A stretch of DNA of 64,000 nucleotides from Paracoccaceae bacterium (lineage in GTDB: Bacteria; Pseudomonadota; Alphaproteobacteria; Rhodobacterales; Rhodobacteraceae). The translations under genes and the position numbers were made by a program. The stretch covers positions 1 to 64,000 of the forward strand of contig JAGWVA010000004.1 in NCBI GenBank assembly GCA_028875855.1. The letters are read 5' to 3'. Shown here piece after piece: positions 60,244 to 64,000 of this stretch. The number at the start of each line of letters is the position of its first letter. Position 1 is the first letter of the stretch. The notes under the pieces were generated by a model. That model had not been told where the DNA came from. It ran no database searches and saw only the letters and a program-made list of their open reading frames with translations.

Positions 60244-61344
60244 TCAGGACGGTTCTTGCCTGTTTCCTTGGGCGTGCTCGGCCGCGCGGGCCGCACGATA
60301 AAGATCGAACCGCCGCGCCGCCTCGGGGCTTTGCGCGGCCGTGACCGGGGCGAGGCCGCTCAGCGACAGCTCCCCTGCGCGGTGGCAGGCGACCTGCCGC
60401 CCTTGGGCATCGGGCGCCGAGAGCGCGGGGCGCTCCTGCCGGCAGCGGGCCTCGGCATGGGGGCAGCGGGGGTGAAAGCGGCAGCCCGGCGGCGGGGAAA
60501 GCGGGTTGGGAAGCTCCCCCTCGACATGGGCGCGGGCCCGTCGGGCCGTGGGATCAGGCAGCGGGATCGCAGCCACCAGCGCCTCGGTGTAGGGGTGTTG
60601 GGGGGCCGCGAACAGCACCGAGGCCGGCGCGAGTTCCACGATCTCGCCCAGATACATCACCGCGACGCGGTCGGCCATGTGCCGGATCACGGCAAGGTCA
60701 TGGGCGATGACGACCAGCGTCAGCCCGAACTCGGCCTTCAGATCGGCCAGGAGGTTCACCACCTGCGCCTGGATCGACACGTCGAGCGCCGAGACCGGCT
60801 CGTCCCCGATCAGCACCTCCGGGCCCGAGGCAAGGGCGCGGGCGATCCCGATCCGCTGGCGCTGGCCGCCCGAGAATTCGTGCGGATAGCGCCCCGCCGC
60901 CTCGGCCGGAAGGCCCACGCGGGTCAGCAACTGGCGCACCCGCGCCTTGCGCGTCTCGGGCGTCCCGATGCCATGCGTGCGCAGCGGCTCCTCGATCAGC
61001 GCGCCCACCGACATGCGCGGATTGAGCGAGGCATAGGGGTCCTGAAAGATGAATTGCAGGTGCTGGCGCAGGCTTCGCGTCTCGCGGTCCGAAAGCGTCT
61101 CGAGGTCCTGCCCCTTGTAGCGGACACGGCCTTCGGAGGGCCGGATGAGCCGGGTCAGCAGCCGCGCCAGCGTGGACTTGCCGCAGCCGGATTCGCCCAC
61201 CACGGCAAAGGTCTCGCCCCGCCGGATGGCAAGATCGACGCCGTTCACCGCATGCACGAAGCGCGGCGCGCCAAAGAGCGGCTTGCCCGCGGGAAAGCGG
61301 CATTCGACGGCCTCGGCCTCAAGGATGATGTCGGCTGTCGTCAT
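60244..61344 (-). CDS. Peptide-type ABC transporter ATP-binding protein (DppF/OppF-like)
   Basis: Start [48 protein letters not shown]. Confidence 0.94.
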   Translation of the reverse strand: MTTADIILEAEAVECRFPAGKPLFGAPRFVHAVNGVDLAIRRGETFAVVGESGCGKSTLARLLTRLIRPSEGRVRYKGQDLETLSDRETRSLRQHLQFIFQDPYASLNPRMSVGALIEEPLRTHGIGTPETRKARVRQLLTRVGLPAEAAGRYPHEFSGGQRQRIGIARALASGPEVLIGDEPVSALDVSIQAQVVNLLADLKAEFGLTLVVIAHDLAVIRHMADRVAVMYLGEIVELAPASVLFAAPQHPYTEALVAAIPLPDPTARRARAHVEGELPNPLSPPPGCRFHPRCPHAEARCRQERPALSAPDAQGRQVACHRAGELSLSGLAPVTAAQSPEAARRFDLYRAARAAEHAQGNRQEPS

Positions 61345-62336
61345 TCGGCGGCCCTCGGAACATGATCTTCCAGCGGGGCGCGGAAGCAGGCGGTGGCGTG
61401 GCCCCGGGCGTCTGCGACCAGCGGCGGCACCTTGGCGCAGGCGGCCACGCGGAAGGGGCAGCGCGTGGAAAAGCGGCACCCCGACGGCATGGCCGAGATC
61501 GACGGCACGATGCCCGGAATCGTCACCAGCCGTTCGCTGGCCTGCCCGAAGGCGGGCATCGAGGTCATGAGCCCGATCGTGTAGGGATGCTGCGGATTGC
61601 CGAAGACCTCGGCGGTGGGGCCGGCCTCGACGATCCGGCCCGCATACATCACCGCGATGCGGTCGGCCATCTCGGCCACCACGCCCAGATCGTGGGTGAT
61701 CAGGATCAGTGCCGTCCCCGCCTCTTCCTTCAGGCTCCGCATGAGGTCGAGGATCTGCGCCTGGATCGTCACGTCGAGCGCGGTCGTCGGCTCGTCGGCG
61801 ATCAGCAGCACGGGGTCGTTCGCAAGCGCCATGGCGATCATCGCGCGCTGACGCATCCCGCCCGACAACTGGTGCGGAAAATCGTCAAGGCGGCGTTCCG
61901 GGGCGGGAATGCGCACCCGGCGCAACATCTCCAGCGCCCGGTCCCGCGCGGCGGCGTGGCTCACGTCGCGGTGGCGGCGCACGCCTTCCGCGATCTGCTC
62001 GCCGATCCGGATCGAGGGGTTGAGCGCGCTCATCGGCTCCTGGAAGATCATCGCGATCCGGTCGCCGCGCAGCTTCGACAGCTCCGCCGGCGCAAGCGCG
62101 AACAGGTCGCGCCCCTCGAAGACAGCCGTGCCGCCCACGACCTCCAGCGCCGGTTTCGCCAGAAGGCCAAGCAGCGACAGCGCCGTCAGGCTTTTGCCGC
62201 TGCCGGATTCGCCCACGATGCAGAGCGTTTCGCCCGGCATCACCGACAGATCGACCCCATCGACAAGGTTGGTCGTCGCCCCCTTTGACCGGATGGCGAG
62301 GCCGCGGACCTGCAGGAGCGGCTGGGCGGCGGTCAT
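61341..62336 (-). CDS. Peptide-type ABC transporter ATP-binding protein (DppD/OppD-like)
   Basis: 331 aa; [33 protein letters not shown]. Confidence 0.94.
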   Translation of the reverse strand: MTAAQPLLQVRGLAIRSKGATTNLVDGVDLSVMPGETLCIVGESGSGKSLTALSLLGLLAKPALEVVGGTAVFEGRDLFALAPAELSKLRGDRIAMIFQEPMSALNPSIRIGEQIAEGVRRHRDVSHAAARDRALEMLRRVRIPAPERRLDDFPHQLSGGMRQRAMIAMALANDPVLLIADEPTTALDVTIQAQILDLMRSLKEEAGTALILITHDLGVVAEMADRIAVMYAGRIVEAGPTAEVFGNPQHPYTIGLMTSMPAFGQASERLVTIPGIVPSISAMPSGCRFSTRCPFRVAACAKVPPLVADARGHATACFRAPLEDHVPRAAE

Positions 62337-63025
62337 TCGGCGGCCTCCGCCTGCGACATCGACCGGGTCAGGTTCCCGGCGAGCCGTTCGAGGTGGGTGA
62401 CCATCGCGGCCCGCGCGCGGGCGGGGTCGCGCGCGGCGATGGCCGAGACGATGGCGCTGTGGTCGCGGTCGGTGTCATGGATGGCGGCAGGGCTCCGCGC
62501 GCGCGCCTGAAGCGCCTGCCAGTCGTCGCGCACCCGCACCTCGTCGAGGATCTGGAACGAGGTGAGAAGCACCGGGTTGCCCGCCGCCTTGGCGATCAGC
62601 CGGTGCAGCGCGCCGTCCCAGAGTTCCGCAGCCCCCGCATCCGCCGACATCCGCAGATGTTCGTTCAGCCGCTCCATCCGCTCGATATCCTCGGGGGTGG
62701 CACGCAGCGCGCAGAGCGCGGCCAGTTCCGGCTCGATGCACAGGCGCGCCTCCATCACGGCGGCGCCGTTCACCGCCTCGACCATCTGCGCGGCGATGAT
62801 GCCCGTCGGGTCCGGGCGTTGCCCGATGAAGGTGCCCTTGCCCTGCTGGCGCCAGATCAGCCCTTCTTCCTCCAGCACTTCAAGCGCCGCCCGCAGCGCC
62901 CTGCGCCCCACGCCGAAACGTTCCGCAAGGGCGCGCTCGGTCGGAAGCTGCCCGCCGTCGCCGACCTCTCCGGTCTCGACGAGACGGCGCAATTGGGCCA
63001 GCAGGCTTGGCGTATTCTCAGGCAC
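62333..63025 (-). CDS. GntR/FadR-family transcriptional regulator
   Basis: GTG start; GQLPTERALAERFGVGRRALRAALEVLEEEGLIWRQQGKGTFI; C-terminal FCD-type. Confidence 0.9.
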   Translation of the reverse strand: MPENTPSLLAQLRRLVETGEVGDGGQLPTERALAERFGVGRRALRAALEVLEEEGLIWRQQGKGTFIGQRPDPTGIIAAQMVEAVNGAAVMEARLCIEPELAALCALRATPEDIERMERLNEHLRMSADAGAAELWDGALHRLIAKAAGNPVLLTSFQILDEVRVRDDWQALQARARSPAAIHDTDRDHSAIVSAIAARDPARARAAMVTHLERLAGNLTRSMSQAEAAE

Positions 63026-63054
63026 CTCGTCCCTCGCGGTTGCGGATCAATCGG

Positions 63055-63086
63055 CCATTGGTTCAGGACCATTGGTCGATTGGTTC
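63055..63086. promoter_or_regulatory. Cluster of ATTGGT half-sites upstream of the FadR-type regulator operon
   Basis: ccATTGGTtcaggaccATTGGTcgATTGGTtc, 30-60 bp upstream of the GTG. Confidence 0.5.
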
Positions 63087-63209
63087 ACGATTCTGTCAAG
63101 ATGGCTTGGCTGACTTTCCGCGATCTTCGGACTGGACGCCCGAAAATCGGGCCAAATGCACAAGGATGCGGCTCTTTGCATATGTCGCGCGGATGCCCCG
63201 AGAATCCTA

Positions 63210-63233
63210 TTGACATGTCAATATAACATTATA
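63210..63233. promoter_or_regulatory. Two abutting palindromes upstream of the second GntR gene
   Basis: TTGACATGTCAA immediately followed by TATAA-CA-TTATA; first one includes a -35-like TTGACA. Confidence 0.6.
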
Positions 63234-63277
63234 GCGTTTGCGGCAGGGGAAGTCCGACCCGGGACAGAGGGGGAGCG

Positions 63278-64000
63278 ATGGACAAGGCGGTCCTTGATAC
63301 ACGCGGCGGCATACCGCTGTTTCATCAGGTGGCCGTCCTGTTGCGCGACCAGATCCTGTCCGGGGTCCACGCCGAAGGTGACCGTCTGCCGTCCGAGGCG
63401 GAAATTTGCGAAGCCTTCGGCGTGTCCCGCATCACCGCCAAACGCGCGCTGGACGAACTGGCGGCCGAAGGGCTCGTCGTGCGCTCGCGCGGGCGGGGAA
63501 CGCTCGTTCAGCGCGATGCGACCGTCGTCCCGTTCGAGGTCTCGGTCGATGGCTGGATCGAGAACATCTCCCGCATGGGGGAGATGACGACCGTGGAACT
63601 GCTGGAATTCGACTACCGCCGGGCGCCGCAAACCGTAGCCCGCGAACTGGAAATCGCCCCGGATACCGAGGTGCAGCGCTCGATCCGGGTGCGCGCGCGC
63701 GATGGGGTGCCGCTGTCGTGGCTGGAGACCTGGGTGCCCGCCCAGATCGGGCGCAGCTACACGGCCGAGGACATGGGCGCGATGCCGCTTCTGCATCTTT
63801 TGGAACGGGCGGGCGTCAAGGTCGCCGCCGCCCAGCAGACGATCACGGCGGCGCTGGCCGCGCCCCATGTGGCGCAGGCGCTTGGCGTGCAGGCGGGGGC
63901 GGCGCTTCTGGACGTGCGGCGCGTCGTGCGCGACCGCGCGGGACGGCCGGTCGAATACATCTCGATCCTTTACCGGCCCGACCTTTACCGCTTCGCCATG
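63278..64000 (+). CDS. GntR/HutC-family transcriptional regulator (runs off window end)
   Basis: MDKAVLDTRGGIPLFHQVAVLLRDQILSGVHAEGDRLPSEAEICEAFGVSRITAKRALDELAAEGLVVRSRGRGTLV...; UTRA-type C-term; open at window edge so absent from the ORF track. Confidence 0.9.
   Translation, partial: MDKAVLDTRGGIPLFHQVAVLLRDQILSGVHAEGDRLPSEAEICEAFGVSRITAKRALDELAAEGLVVRSRGRGTLVQRDATVVPFEVSVDGWIENISRMGEMTTVELLEFDYRRAPQTVARELEIAPDTEVQRSIRVRARDGVPLSWLETWVPAQIGRSYTAEDMGAMPLLHLLERAGVKVAAAQQTITAALAAPHVAQALGVQAGAALLDVRRVVRDRAGRPVEYISILYRPDLYRFAM

Noticed and set aside
63156-63587. 143-aa plus-strand ORF at the right end
   Set aside because: Out of frame with the GntR/HutC gene; the real gene starts at 63278 and is open at the window edge

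Overview
High-GC chromosomal segment whose gene content and order are typical of an alphaproteobacterium of the Rhodobacteraceae type. Almost all of it is ordinary core and metabolic genes: pobA/pcaDCH aromatic catabolism, fabI-fabB-fabA next to irr, miaB, phoH-ybeY-corC-lnt, metK-queF behind a SAM/SAH riboswitch, trmB, metY, soxBDAG sarcosine oxidase, gdhA, tadG/tadE genes, hom, rlmB, a tRNA-Tyr, dnaG, rpoD, an SDR/Gfo-Idh pair, a Hint-domain protein, and a seven- to eight-gene peptide-ABC/gamma-glutamyltransferase/amidase operon flanked by two GntR regulators. I saw no CRISPR array, rRNA, prophage or intact IS element, and no clear-cut new defence or mobile system. The observations most worth following are: (i) adjacent OmpA-family and small lipoprotein genes sharing a 35-aa two-Cys module; (ii) a 956-aa protein that looks like a GspL/PilM-like N-terminus joined through a disordered linker and TM segment to a GspC/PilP-like C-terminus; (iii) a short conserved element (GGGATATTTnnGCCAArnTGAAAG) found just 3' of three genes; (iv) a possible small RNA with an anti-SD-like loop and a terminator upstream of the CoA-binding protein gene; (v) translational coupling of queF to riboswitch-controlled metK; (vi) palindromic operators at the two GntR genes. 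All calls are made by eye; no database search was run.
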